Positions 1 to 10,806 of a stretch of 34,827 bases of DNA are shown here, one piece after another (the stretch's first letter is position 1; the number at the start of each line of letters is the position of its first letter). The stretch spans positions 456,892 through 491,718 of the forward strand of contig MNCI01011534.1 in the NCBI GenBank assembly GCA_015680685.1. Reading direction: 5' to 3'. Position numbers and translations under genes: made by a program. This DNA is from Gnetum montanum. Its lineage: Eukaryota; Streptophyta; Gnetopsida; Gnetales; Gnetaceae. The notes under the pieces are model-generated. The model was given only the letters and a program-made list of their open reading frames with translations. It was not told where the DNA came from and made no database searches.

Positions 1-562
1 TTTATTTTATTTTCTTATGCATTTATTTTATTTTATTTTATTTTATGCACTTTACATTTCTATTATTAAATGTTTTTCTAGTTAATTAATGTTCTTTCCC
101 TTTCTCTCTCTCTCTACAACTCTCCTAAGTAAATACACTTAGTACGACTGCTTCAAGCATGTGTGTAACGCTTGGTAACCTAGTAACGATTAGCATTTGG
201 TAATCCCAACAGCATTGCACTGGTTTAGGATGTGTACGGCAAGTGGGAATGGATACTGGTGTTAGGATTAGTTAAAGCCTAGTTAATTAGTAGTTAAGTT
301 AAATTAGTCTCTTAGTTATCTCTCTCTCTCTCTTCCCTACTAGTGCAGGACATAAAAACATAAAAGCTATAAAAGTCATATGCCTCAAGCTTACTTAACC
401 ATATAATCGTGACATACAAGTAAGCTTGGGAAGACAACGATCAACCAACCCGCCCTTGTTCCACAAAGGCACATAAGCACTTAGTCCTTGGAATTTGACT
501 GGATCGTGCGTGAAACGCTCATATTCGTATGGTTGAGCATAGGGGTGCCTCACCACTCATCA
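1..562 (+). mobile_element. LTR fragment, TGATGAGT family, cut by window start
   Basis: The right end is the ACTCATCA terminus (555-562). The 75 bases before it match the ends of three other LTRs in the window (14776-, 19013- and 24918-) in inverted orientation; shared landmarks are the GGATCGTGCGTGAA and CATTCGTATGGTTGAG-like stretches. By comparison with the complete element at 19013-25589, this is the U5 side of an LTR read on the plus strand. No primer-binding site follows at 563, so it is a 3' LTR or solo LTR rather than a 5' LTR. The left end lies outside the window. It contains CT-rich microsatellite tracts (about 104-117 and 320-334) and a TTTTA-rich run at 1-50. Confidence 0.75.
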
Positions 563-2140
563 CCTACACACAAGCATAGCCACCAAAACACACTTCTCCA
601 TTTATAAGTTTTAACTTACCAAAATAGGAAATTGGTCAACAAGAACATCATGAATCATGTCTTGATCACATTTAACCATATGTTATACACCTATTATAAA
701 CATGATCAGAAAGATAACTGCCCACAATCAATACACAATAATTCTAGATGTTTACATTATCCCACCCATGAATTATGATAAGATCCATGCATACACATAG
801 ACTCGTATAGTTGGATGTGAAACATACTCATCATCCATCAAATGACATCAAGGAAGAGTAATGGCGTAGTATCTAAAGCTCATGAAACATGACATGTTTT
901 TTTGAGATTGTTGTAGTAGGCCATATGCTTGAAAATGGGAATAACCATAGACTTGAAAGGAGGTATTTGTTCATGAACTTGAGTAACAAATTCCGTGTAT
1001 TGATGCATATTTACCTCAACATGCATCAATTAGATCATTAATTACCTTCCACCAAGAATCCATATCATCTCCTTCATTAGTATAATCACAACATATTACA
1101 ATGCAAGTTGCTTATTAATTAAAAACTTTAGCAATCAGCAAGAAAAAAATTTGAAGTTAAATTCTAACTAACTACAAAATTTTTCTTAATCAACCAAGGG
1201 GCACCCAACTACATATACTTGGCTTAGGTAAGAAAGTGTTCCTTTAAATTTCACAAGAATGACCCTACATCTCTAACAATATAGCCTTCTTGAACATAAA
1301 TCTTAATCAAGACTCACACAAAAGAGTAACTATGATAAAGTTACCATAAGAGAGGATTAAGATGTGGCACTTGAAGTTGTGCTTGATGCAATTTTGAATG
1401 AATTTTCTCTTCTTAATCTTTTTGATTTTAAGTTAGAAGACTAGTAAGATGTTGCAGCTACTACTAATGCCTTAGGGCAACAAAAATTAATGACTTGCAT
1501 GCTTCATCCATTAGGTTTGTCCTTGTGCTTAAAGAAGCCATAGAAGTACAAAAGTAGAAAACATTACTTAACTTATTCCTTTAAAGTGAATTTGATTTAT
1601 AGTTGAATGTGATAAACATAGAAATAATAAGTGTTATGTAGTATGAATTAGTAGTTATCTATAGCAAGTTGTTAGTGGAGCAAACTATTTATGAGAAGCA
1701 TCAGGTAGAGATTGATAGCCTAAAAGAGTAGAACTCACCAAGTGTCAATCATAGTTGGAAGTACCATTAAGAAGAAATTCTTCTGAACACATAATTATTA
1801 TAAGTAGGTGGTTACACAACTATACCATCAAGTCAAAATTTTGAAGGGAAAAAAGTAAACCATTTTCACCATTAGGGTTGTGTTGAGCAAGTGAAGTACT
1901 ATGTCATAGAGAACCTTTGTCAATTCAATCAAAACTACAAGGTTTGAGTTACTCTAGAGGCAAAATGAATAATTGGAAGAATGGGTCAACTAGATTAGAC
2001 AAGAAAATAACAACCTTGTTAGATTATAGACAAATCCAAACTTTCTTCTAACAAATCCAAACTTTCTCTATGAAGAAGATAGTGATGAAGCATTAACAAG
2101 GCATTGAAAATTTTAAATCTTTGTAGGTGAAGATAAAAGC

Positions 2141-2345
2141 CCTTGTTTTGATTAAATGAAAATCTAAAATCTCATGAGGTGAAACTTTTCCACCTTACCA
2201 TAATGAAAAAAAAAATCTTTGGTTATTTTGTTAAATAATTATTTTACCCTTGTTTTCAATAAACAAAGTCTAAAATCTCTTTAGGTGAAACTTTTCCACC
2301 TTAGAAAACAAAATCTTTGGTTATTTTGTTACGTAATTGTTTCTT
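2141..2345. repeat. Imperfect tandem duplication, about 107-bp unit
   Basis: Two adjacent copies (2141-2247 and about 2248-2345) share CCTTGTTTT at the start, GGTGAAACTTTTCCACCTTA in the middle and AATCTTTGGTTATTTTGTTA near the end. They differ by small indels. Confidence 0.75.
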
Positions 2346-2407
2346 CCAACCCGTGCTTAATTCAAGAATTTTTTAACAAATGGCTGCTTGCAATTAACCA
2401 AGTAACT

Positions 2408-2487
2408 AAATCTTTTAAAGGACTCCTATGATAAAGGCCTAATGGTGAAATCTTTTAAAGGACTACTATGCTAAAATACTAACGATG
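2408..2487. repeat. Imperfect tandem duplication, about 40-bp unit
   Basis: AAATCTTTTAAAGGACT recurs 40 bases apart (2408 and 2448), with similar sequence after it (CTATGATAAA / CTATGCTAAA). Confidence 0.7.
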
Positions 2488-3040
2488 GTGAAGCGTTGTT
2501 TCTCAAATCATAAAACCCTGATTTTAAGCTTAATCGACCATTTAATGATATCTATATTAAAAATGAAAGAAACGTAAATGGATGTAAACCGCTTCTTGCT
2601 CTATCGGTGATAATGAATTATACATGTCACTAAGAACAATGAAAGTTGGATGAGGAGTTATGCATTGTGAATTCCATTGAAAGTGTCCTTCAGGGTTCTT
2701 TGATGACCATGGTAGCGACACTCGAACAAGTCAAAGTCAGTGTACAGCAAAGAAATGGTTATCCCGCAAAGTTAAAAATCGAGCTTTCGCTATTTAAGGA
2801 CGCAAATAAAAAATCAAAGGTACGCAGAAAAACAGGGCCGGTCAAATAACCCGGCTGCGTTTGCAGAACAACAACAAGAACCCAAATTTCATTCCCTCAA
2901 CGAATGTGTCTACACAGTTTTTAGAAATCGCGTTACAGAGTCATCAATCACTTCTGCTGCAAATCCACGATCAGTTGAGACGTTCCAGAACCTTATACGA
3001 GAAGCCAAGTTCCAAATTTTCAAAGTGAAAACGCCTGATT

Positions 3041-3418
3041 CTAGGATTGGCCGGGTCTCTGATTGTTCATCTTTTGGGATTGCTCGCCGCCGAGCTGCTG
3101 GTCCTGAGCGAGCGCCCACTGAAACCATTCATCGGCAGCGTCCATGAAAGCGGGGCTGAGCCGAATCATCATGACGCAGAACTCGCGCTGGGACAGAGCA
3201 CCGTCGCCATCGAAATCGCCCTCCCTGAGCATGGCCTGCAGATCGGCGTCGGAGAACGAATCCAGACCCAGAATCGCAGCATTTCTGCGCAGGCTCTCCA
3301 ACGTTATCAGTCCCGTCGCAGGCTCCGCCAGAAGCTCGAAGCCCTTGCACATCTCCGCCATGAACTCGCCGGCCCCCAATTTCTCCGCCATCACAGGCAA
3401 ATAATCCTCGAACTCCAT
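3041..3418 (-). CDS. KIC-like single EF-hand calcium-binding protein
   Basis: 125 codons on the minus strand, uninterrupted. The protein strongly resembles plant KIC (KCBP-interacting Ca2+-binding protein) and the related PBP1-type calcium sensors. It starts EDYLPVMAEKLG (residues 4-15), then KGFELL, LITLESLRRNAAILGL (about 37-52), a REGDFDGDGALSQREF EF-hand and a short acidic or glutamine-rich tail. The single canonical loop is residues 68-79, with D68, D70, D72, S76 and E79 as ligands. Known KIC binds the kinesin-like calmodulin-binding protein in a Ca2+-dependent way and influences trichome shape; that role is inferred here. Length is close to the family's roughly 135 residues. I chose ATG 3416-3418 because homology begins there. 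The frame stays open upstream to an ATG at 3788-3790, which would add 124 residues of low-complexity, UTR-like sequence. It is GC-richer than its surroundings and intronless, and appears functional. Confidence 0.85.
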   Translation of the reverse strand: MEFEDYLPVMAEKLGAGEFMAEMCKGFELLAEPATGLITLESLRRNAAILGLDSFSDADLQAMLREGDFDGDGALSQREFCVMMIRLSPAFMDAADEWFQWALAQDQQLGGEQSQKMNNQRPGQS

Positions 3419-3839
3419 GGCTGGCTCAGACCCACCAAAAATCCTCCGCAACTTCGCAAGAATCTCCTCTTCTCGCAGAGCTTGAGCAGGAGGAGGACGA
3501 GAATGAGAAATGCCGAGGGCCTTCTGTGTTAAATAACCGAGGAGAGGAGTGCAGTCGCCAAAGAAGAAGCAGCGAAGAAATGCGAGACTTGTGCAGAGAA
3601 AGTGGGGAGAAAGAGCGGGGCGTATGAATGCAGTTGAGAGAGGAAACTGCGCAGAAATTTGGCTACTGTAGCGCAGGACTTTCTTTCTTACTATTCTTCT
3701 TCTTGTTCCTCCATTATCTTCTCTGACTTCATGTTGGTTTTTTTTGTTTTTCACGTTTTTGCAGGCCCCTGCCTTCACTGTTGCTTCCATTCATTCCATG
3801 CTCCAGCTGTCTCTGCGAGGGATTGCACTTTCGTTGTTG

Positions 3840-3905
3840 CCCCTCTGCGCGTGGACTATTAATTTCTGTACCTGTGCGCGTGGGCTGTTTATATATATAT
3901 GTTCA
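3840..3905 (-). promoter_or_regulatory. Candidate core promoter of the KIC-like gene: TATA tract and two CGCG boxes
   Basis: Read on the minus strand, a TATATATATAAA tract (3888-3900) lies about 470 bases before the chosen ATG. Two ACGCGC hexamers follow (3876-3881 and 3847-3852), each in a similar context (GCCCACGCGCACAG, GTCCACGCGCAGAG), so this is a small 29-base direct repeat. VCGCGB is the known binding site of CAMTA (calmodulin-binding) transcription factors. Placement between TATA and coding sequence would put the boxes in the 5' leader. Promoter function is inferred from position only. Confidence 0.4.
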
Positions 3906-4440
3906 GGCTAAGGTATATTAGATTAGGAAATATGTTCATGGAGAGACAATAAGCGTCAGAATTTAATAGGCTTAGCTGGGCTATTGCTTGTTGCTGAGGC
4001 GGTTAAGGAAGAGATTGTTTTTTCATGAATGAATGAATGATGAGCAAAGTGGAAATGGAGATGGCGAGCATGACGTGAATAGAGACGGCCTTTTTTGGTC
4101 GTTTTTGATGCTCTCTCACGTGTCAGATCAGAGCTTGTAAAGTTGCAGTGGCGGTGGTTGATTTTCAAGCCTTTTTTTTTAATTGCTCACTGCCTTATTG
4201 GTGGCGTGTTCGATCTTTCATCGTGAAACAGTTGGGGGTTTTTCATAGAAATATCATCGCCCTTGGTGTGAATTTGTAAATTGTGTGGGGCGCCGTACCT
4301 GCCGTAGTAAGATATCTTGATCTGACGTTTAGTGGGTGAACGTATATATACAAATGCCATAGAGGTATTTTCTTCTACGTTAGGTTAGATTTTTATTGTG
4401 TGAATACGTGAGTGCTGGTTCTTGAATTTAAATTATTAGT
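3906..4440. other. Upstream flank of the KIC-like gene, no other gene
   Basis: Moderately AT-rich unique-looking DNA between the KIC-like promoter and the LINE debris. No coding signature, tRNA or transposon remnant was recognised. Short open frames (for example minus strand 3956-4168) have no family features. Confidence 0.4.
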
Positions 4441-6850
4441 TTTGGAGTGCAAAGCATGCGAGTAAACTAATTCACATTGTTCTAGTATTTGGATTTGAAC
4501 TAGTATTTTAGGAGTGCTAGTGCTTTAATGAATTTGTCTTTACTTGAGATATTCAAGCTATCAATGCATATTGCAAATTGGCATAAGACTTCTATTTGTA
4601 AAAGTAATAAATCACATTCAAAGAATGAAATGATTAGATGGAGTAAGGTGGGTGCATTTTCACCTATAATTTATTAAGTAAAAATGCTTTTTGTACTTTT
4701 TCAATATCTTTTTAAATTTTAGCACCAAGTTTCGGTCCCCAAACAACACATCCATACAACACTAGTGGATAAATGAAATGAAGCTTTATTATGTCCAAAA
4801 ACCCATAGGATCTATTGGATAGATCTTACATTTTTATGAATTAGCTTATATATATATATATAAATTGGCCGAGATGATTTTTTTTAAAAAAATGATGTTA
4901 ACCAAGCCCGACTAGTGGACGATGTAACAAGATAACTAAACACAGAATCACTCATCCCTCCTCTGTTTCTCTACCACTTACCCGATTTAGTTTTACCCTC
5001 TTAATCAAGTTTGCTCTTTTTTTGTTTGTTCATGGTGTTTTTGAGAAATAAATCTCTTGCATAAATAATGCTCACCCGCATGTGCCACATGGATGAGTGA
5101 GGCGTTTTTGCACCCTTTCAATATTTTTCCATAGTTTAGCATTGAGTCTAGGTCCCTAAACAACACATCTATACAATAAAGTAGGATAGATAATAGTTTA
5201 AAAATTTTGTTTTTTAACCTTTCAAGCCCAAAGGCCTAAATCCTTGTACTTATTTTTGAAAACATATAGAACCGTGAAACCTCATGCTATTTTTTCTTTG
5301 ATGCACTTCCCACACATGTAATTGTTCATATAAATGAGACCAAAATATTTAAAAGAATCTACTATTTTCACATTGGTACCTTTAAAATGGAAGTTATAAC
5401 AATTATTTTTTATACTCTAAATCATCAATTTGGTTTTATCTACATTCACTTGAAGACTAAATGAATGAAAATAATTTTCTAAAATTTGCAACATAATTTG
5501 CATACCTTCTGCAATAGTGGAAATCAATGTAGCAACATCTACATATAAAAGAAGATTCACTGCTTAGGATCCAATTTTGATCATATGACTATTTAGCCTA
5601 TTGCATAACCATTCTTGCATTTATCAATAATGATACCAAAGAGAGTTGGAAAAAGTGGACAACCTTGCTTAACTCCAATTTTGCTCTAGAATTGAAATTT
5701 CTTTTTCTGACCTTCCAAGCCTCAAGTTCTAAATATGTGCAATTGTTTTTGAAAGCATATAGAGCATTAAAACCTCTTGATATTCTTTCTTTAACATACT
5801 TCCCCCACTTATAATTGTTCATATAAATGAGATCCAAATAATTAAAAAAATTTACAATTTGTACATTGGTTCCTCCAAAATGGAAGTTATAACATGTATT
5901 TATTGTCTCCCAGATCATCAATTTAGTTTTATCCACATTCACTTGAAGACCAAATGAGTGGTAATATTTTTCTAATATTCACAACATATTTTGCATACCT
6001 TCTACAATAGTAGAGATCAAGGCAATATCATCTACATACAAAAGAATCTACTTTTGAATGCACGACAAAATTTTTCCTTGCATAACCATTTCTACTTTTT
6101 ATTAATAAAGATATCAAAAAGAGTTTAAAAAAGTGGACAAACTTGCTTAACTCCAATTTTTCTCTAGAATTAAAACTTTTTCTTTGGATTATTATTTGTA
6201 ATTTCAATAATTACTTCCTCATATAATCTTTGAGTTTCTACAATAAATTCAATAAGAAGATTAATTTTATGTAAAGCAACTATAGATTTATGTGAATCAC
6301 TAAATCATACGCTTTTACAAAATCGACATGTTAGCCTCTTTTGTAAATTCCATGCAATATTTGAAACTAAGTGATCAATAACGAAGTGATTTTTCTAAAA
6401 CTTGCTTAACACCTTACCCTAACCTAGTTAACTTCAACCCAAGAACTAATTTTTTTTCTAGTAGAGTGTCCAACAACCTAGCAAAAATATTACGCACAAT
6501 AAGTATTCCATAATTGTTCAAATTATTTTTATTTCCCTTTTTACATAACAAGATAACCTTACTAGTTTTTCAATGTCAATCTAATCTTTGATCAATTATT
6601 GAATTTTAATCTATGTCAAATTTTTAGATGAATAACAAGTCTTACCCACTTTAGTAATTTTGCATATAAACTATTTAAATCAACAACTTTGCCAAATTCT
6701 AGTCTTTCAATACCCTCTTTGACTTCTTCAAGAGTAAATTGGAGAGATGAACAATAGAATTATAATCTTCTCAAGTAAGAATTTTATCGTAAAATGAACA
6801 TATATCTTGAAAAGAAAAATTAAATGTTGAAGAGGATATAAGATGAAAAC
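4440..6850 (-). pseudogene. Cluster of decayed LINE (family B) reverse-transcriptase fragments
   Basis: Minus-strand remnants of a non-LTR retrotransposon RT, broken by many stops and frameshifts. Visible pieces are box A (HVDFVKAYD, about 6304-6332), the YVDD catalytic box followed by an ALISTIVEGMQ-like stretch (about 6000-6045), and the post-RT thumb with NVDKTKLM, FHFGGTNVQIV, GFNALYAFKN (5700-5942). The YVDD-thumb region occurs twice in tandem (about 5095-5575 and 5590-6060), so at least two copies are present. A further C-terminal fragment (CVVWGPKL, about 4700-4770) runs down to about 4450. A 3' end ending in CTTCATTTCATTT sits at about 4772 and matches the plus-strand copy ending near 10806. 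Related to RTE/L1-type RTs; clade not decided. Confidence 0.75.
4848..4862. repeat. TA microsatellite
   Basis: About seven uninterrupted TA dinucleotides inside the LINE debris. Confidence 0.85.
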
Positions 6851-7005
6851 ACTATCAAAACTATCATTTTAATGAAATAAGTAAATATTCTTGCTACTGC
6901 ATGATGAATTTATTACTTTTATTCTAATTAAGTATTTATCAAGCATTTATATGCCTTAACTAACCTTTGTATTGTACCTTCTTCGCATTGTTATTATTTT
7001 TGAAA

Positions 7006-8410
7006 ATGTCAACATGGAATGTTCATGGCCTTTTTGATAGGTCCTGAGTAAAGATTGTCGAGGAATGTCTTTCAAATTGACATTTATATTCAAATTTTCC
7101 TTTCCTACAAGAGATTAAGATTTTAATGCATAATATTAGTTTTGTTAGTAAATTGATTTTACATCTTTAATGATTTTTTTACAATGCTTAAAAGTAAAAT
7201 AGAAGTATATATAGATACTACTTTGTTTGACCATTTTTCTATCACTATTTTTCTCTTTGGGATTAATTCTTCCTCTTTTCGAAAGAATGAGCTTTTTTGT
7301 ATGAATGCTAATATATTCATAGGACCCAACGAGAAAAATATTTTAAAGTCTTTGTAGAATGAGAAAAAAAAGAAACAAAAAATTACTAGTAATATTGGTA
7401 ATATTCATTGGTGGCAACAGACTATTTGTAGAGTAAAAAGTTATGCAAGATGGTTTGGAAAGCAATTTGCAAAGCAAAAGTGTCAAGTTGAAGAAAAGCT
7501 TGTAAAATTTATTAAGAAAATGCAAATTCTTATAGACCAAAATAATTTGATTTTAAAATTCAAAAAGTTTTGGCTAAAGCTTGTTATGCTAAACAATGTT
7601 GGAACATTTTTTAAAGCTAAAAGTGTTCTCACTAAAATTTGCATGTCTAGGATAAAAATTAAAGATGAACCTTGCAAAAAAATTTTAAAATTTCTCAAAG
7701 AAAAGAATCAAGTTCCTAAATTGAAATCGCTTTATATAAATCATTTTAACAAGTTATTTATAAAGAAAAAGTTATGCAAGATAGTTTGGAATGTAATTTG
7801 CTAAATGAAATCATCAAGTTGAAGAAGAGCTTGCAAATCTATTAACAAAATACAAATTCTTTTAGCCTAGAATCCCTTTGATTTTAAAACTCAACAAATT
7901 GTGGCTAAAGCGTGTTATGCTTAACAATATTAAGACATTCTTGAAGTTAAAAGTGATCTTACTAAAAGACGCATGCCTAGGTTAAAAATTAAAGATGAAC
8001 CTTACAAGGAGTTCTTTAAATTTCTCATAGGAAAGAGTCAAGTTCTTAAATTGAAATAGCTTTATATAAATCATTCTAGTAAGAAAACCTTTAAGGCCTC
8101 TAGTATGCATAATTCTCATCTTATAAAAAAAGCACATTGAAGTATTCGTGAAGAAGAAATTTCAATGGAAGAAATCAAAGTAGCAACTTTTAGTTTTAGT
8201 AGATGGTAAAGCTCTAAGATTTGATGATTTTCTAATTGAATTTCTTAAAAAGCATTGAGACATTGTTAGAGATTATCTCTTTCATGTTTTTCAAGAAGCT
8301 ATTAAAAAGTTTCTCTTGATAAAATTATTAATAAAGGTGTGATTCATCTTCTTCTTAAAAATGAAGATCTATAAAATATTGGTAATTAGAGGCCTATTCT
8401 AATTATTTCT
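7006..8410 (+). pseudogene. L1-like LINE (family A), endonuclease to early RT
   Basis: Begins with ATG at 7006 and MSTWNVHGLFDRS, the typical start of a LINE ORF2 endonuclease domain (SWNVRGL type), followed by FLQEIK near 7100. The linker region (7440-8090) is internally duplicated. At about 8160-8400 the early RT domain is readable in broken frames: EEISMEEIKVATFSF, then IEFLKKH.DIVRDYLFHVFQEA, then RPILI. The reading breaks off near 8410, where family B sequence begins, and resumes at about 10807. Many stops and frameshifts are present, so this is a dead copy. Function in life: element-encoded endonuclease and reverse transcriptase for target-primed insertion. Confidence 0.75.
7441..8090 (+). 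repeat. 331-bp tandem duplication inside LINE A
   Basis: TTATGCAAGAT(G/A)GTTTGGAA starts at 7441 and again at 7772. The two roughly 320-331-base copies run parallel through AAATTAAAGATGAACCTT and AGTCAAGTTCTTAAATTGAA-type landmarks, with about a fifth of positions changed, so the duplication is old. Confidence 0.75.
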
Positions 8411-10806
8411 TAGATAAAAAAATAAGAATAAAAAAAATTCCAGTATAGTCTCACCCCAAAAGTCAAGGAAAAATATATGAATGCAACACAAAACAAATGA
8501 ACTCTTGAAAGATGATATAAAGGATCTGAAACAAATTTTTCTTATAGCAACTAAGCAAGTTATGTATTCATAACAACAAGGTGCTTAAAAGTCTTGGTTT
8601 GATGAGGATTGCATGTAGGCTAGGAAGAATTTTAAGAATGCAATTAAGAGTTATAGAAAAAGTTTAGTTAAGGCATATAAATGCTTGATTAGAATTAAGA
8701 GAAGGAAATTTATTAGGGAACAATAAAAATATTTTTCTCACACTATTAAAAAAGAACCTAGATAGTTTTGGCAAAAATTTTGTCATAATGCCTCTTCATC
8801 TTTTAATTTTTCTTTTCAAGATATTTACTTATTTTACAATAAGCTATTTATAAGACAATATGGTAATTCTACTACTATTGTACAACAAACACATCTCCAA
8901 TTTACTCTTAAGGAAGTCACATAAGATATTAAAAAGTTAGCATTTGGAAAAGCTGTAAATTCGTATGGTTTATATGTAGAGTTATTAAAGTGTGCAAGAT
9001 CTATTATTTATAGAGAAATTTGGCACAAATTAAATTTAGCAATGGAGCAAGGATTAAATCAATATTTGGAAAACTAGTAAAGTTATCTTGTTTTATCAAA
9101 AGATGGATAAAATTAATTTGAACCATTATTGAATGATCATTATTAGTAATATTTTTGCTAAGTTTTTGGGCACTCTTCTAGAAAAGAGAATGAGTTCTTA
9201 AGCTAAAGTAACTAGATTAGAGCAAGATGTCAAGTACGTTTTAGACAAAATCACTCTACTATTGATCTCTTAGTTACTCTTAGACACTGCATAGAGTTTC
9301 TAAAAATGCCACAGAAATTTTTTTTATTTGTTTTATTGATTTTGCAAAAGCATATGATTCACTGAACCATACAATACTATGTTTGTGCTTGCATAAACTT
9401 GGGCTTCCTTTAGATTTGATTGCAACAACTCAAAGATTGTATGAGGAAGTGATTATTAAAATTATAGAAAATAATTTAAAGAAAAAATTTTAATTCCAAA
9501 GCAAAATTACAGTTAAGCAAGATTGTTCACTTTCTCCAACTTACTTTCATATCTTTATTGATGAAATCCAAAAATGCTTGTGCAATAAGCAAGATAGTCA
9601 TGCTATCAAAATTGAATCCCAAGTAGTGAATCTTATTTTATATGTAGATGATGTTGTCTTGATTTCCACTACTACAAAAGGTATGCAAAATATGTTGCAA
9701 ATTTTAGAAAATTATTGTTGTTCATCTGGTCTTCAAGTGAAAATCAAATTATAATTTGGGATAAAAAAATAATTGTTATAACTTTCATCTTGGAGGTACC
9801 AATGTGCAAATAGTAGATTTTTAAAAAATATTTGGATCTCATTTATATGAATAATTACATATGGGGGAAGTGTATCAAAGAAAAAATAGCAGGAGGTTTT
9901 AAGACTTTATATGCTTTCAAAAACAAATGCAAGGATTTGGGACTCTATTCTTGGAAGGTCAAAAAACAATATTTTTAGACTATTATATATCCTACTGCAT
10001 TATATAAATGTGTTGTTTGGGGACCTAGAATGAGTGCTAAACTTTGAAAAGATATTTAAAAGGTATAGAAACTTTTTCCTTCTTGATGAGCTAAAGGTGA
10101 AGATGCAAATACCTTACTTAATGTTATTATGTGAATGTGATTTATTATCTTTAGAAGTAAAAGCCTTGTGCCAATTCATTACATACACTCATTGCTTGCA
10201 TATCTCAAGGAAAGACAAATTCTTAAAGTAGTTCTTGAAGATTTGTAAGACCATTGTTAGTATTTTTAAGGGATGCAATGGTTAAGAAAAATGGAATATC
10301 TCTTGGGAGGACATGCAACAAAATCCTAAGCATATTTACTAACTAGTCAACTAGAAGGTTTTAACACACATATGGTCTAATGTGAAAGGCAAGAGACAAT
10401 TTTATTTACACCACATTAGATCTAATAAGCTAGATGTAGAAGCCCACTATCCCTTAGTTGATATTTCCATCAAGTATCTAAATGCTATAAGCAAGATTCA
10501 CTTAAGTTTTCATTATCTTAGAATTGAAAGTGGAAGATAGATTCAACTCCCTCGAGAAGAGTGCATTTATAGGTTATGCATATCAAGAGTTTTTAAAGAT
10601 GAGTTACATGTATTTCTTTCTTGTGTTGTAACTACCCATTTGAGACAATGTTATAATGTTAGAGCAGAAAGCTTGTATGATTTATTTTTGATCCCCCATT
10701 GGTGCTTGGTCAATTTGTAAATTATATCTTTATTTTTCATGAAATTTTAATATTTATCCAATAGATTCTATGAGTCTTTGGAGGTTATAAAACTTCATTT
10801 CATTTC
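8411..10806 (+). mobile_element. LINE family B copy inserted into LINE A, RT pseudogene
   Basis: A non-LTR RT in decayed frames. In order: WFDEDCM.ARKNFKNA and KEPR.FWQ (about 8600-8770); KLAFGKAVNSYGLYVELLK (about 8930-8990); IFAKFLGTLLEKRMSS (about 9150-9195); box A FIDFAKAYDSLNH (about 9337-9370); LGLPLDLIATTQRLYEEV; box B VKQDCSLSPTYFHIFIDEI (about 9511-9565); box C LILYVDDVVLIST (about 9635-9665); the thumb with GGFKTLYAFKNKC; then CVVWGPRMSAKL (about 10010-10050). The 3' end is a short ATTTC-type repeat (CTTCATTTCATTTCAT) at about 10790-10806. The 5' junction near 8410 is approximate and no clear target duplication was seen. Same family as the minus-strand cluster at 4440-6850. Confidence 0.75.

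Larger units (their letters stand above)
563..2640. other. AT-rich non-coding DNA, no gene recognised
   Basis: There is no long reading frame and no recognisable protein remnant on either strand. Two small local duplications are listed separately. Short runs of open codons around 1650-1730 do not join into anything I recognise. It may be the body or flank of the LTR element ending at 562, but nothing proves that. Confidence 0.5.

Noticed and set aside
1-562. 5' LTR of an element running to the right
   Set aside because: The bases after 562 (CCTACACACA) do not look like a primer-binding site, unlike those next to the nested element's 5' LTR.
2646-2849. 67-codon plus-strand frame
   Set aside because: It lies in the expected 3' flank of the KIC-like gene on the opposite strand, begins with a non-ATG codon and has no recognisable domain.
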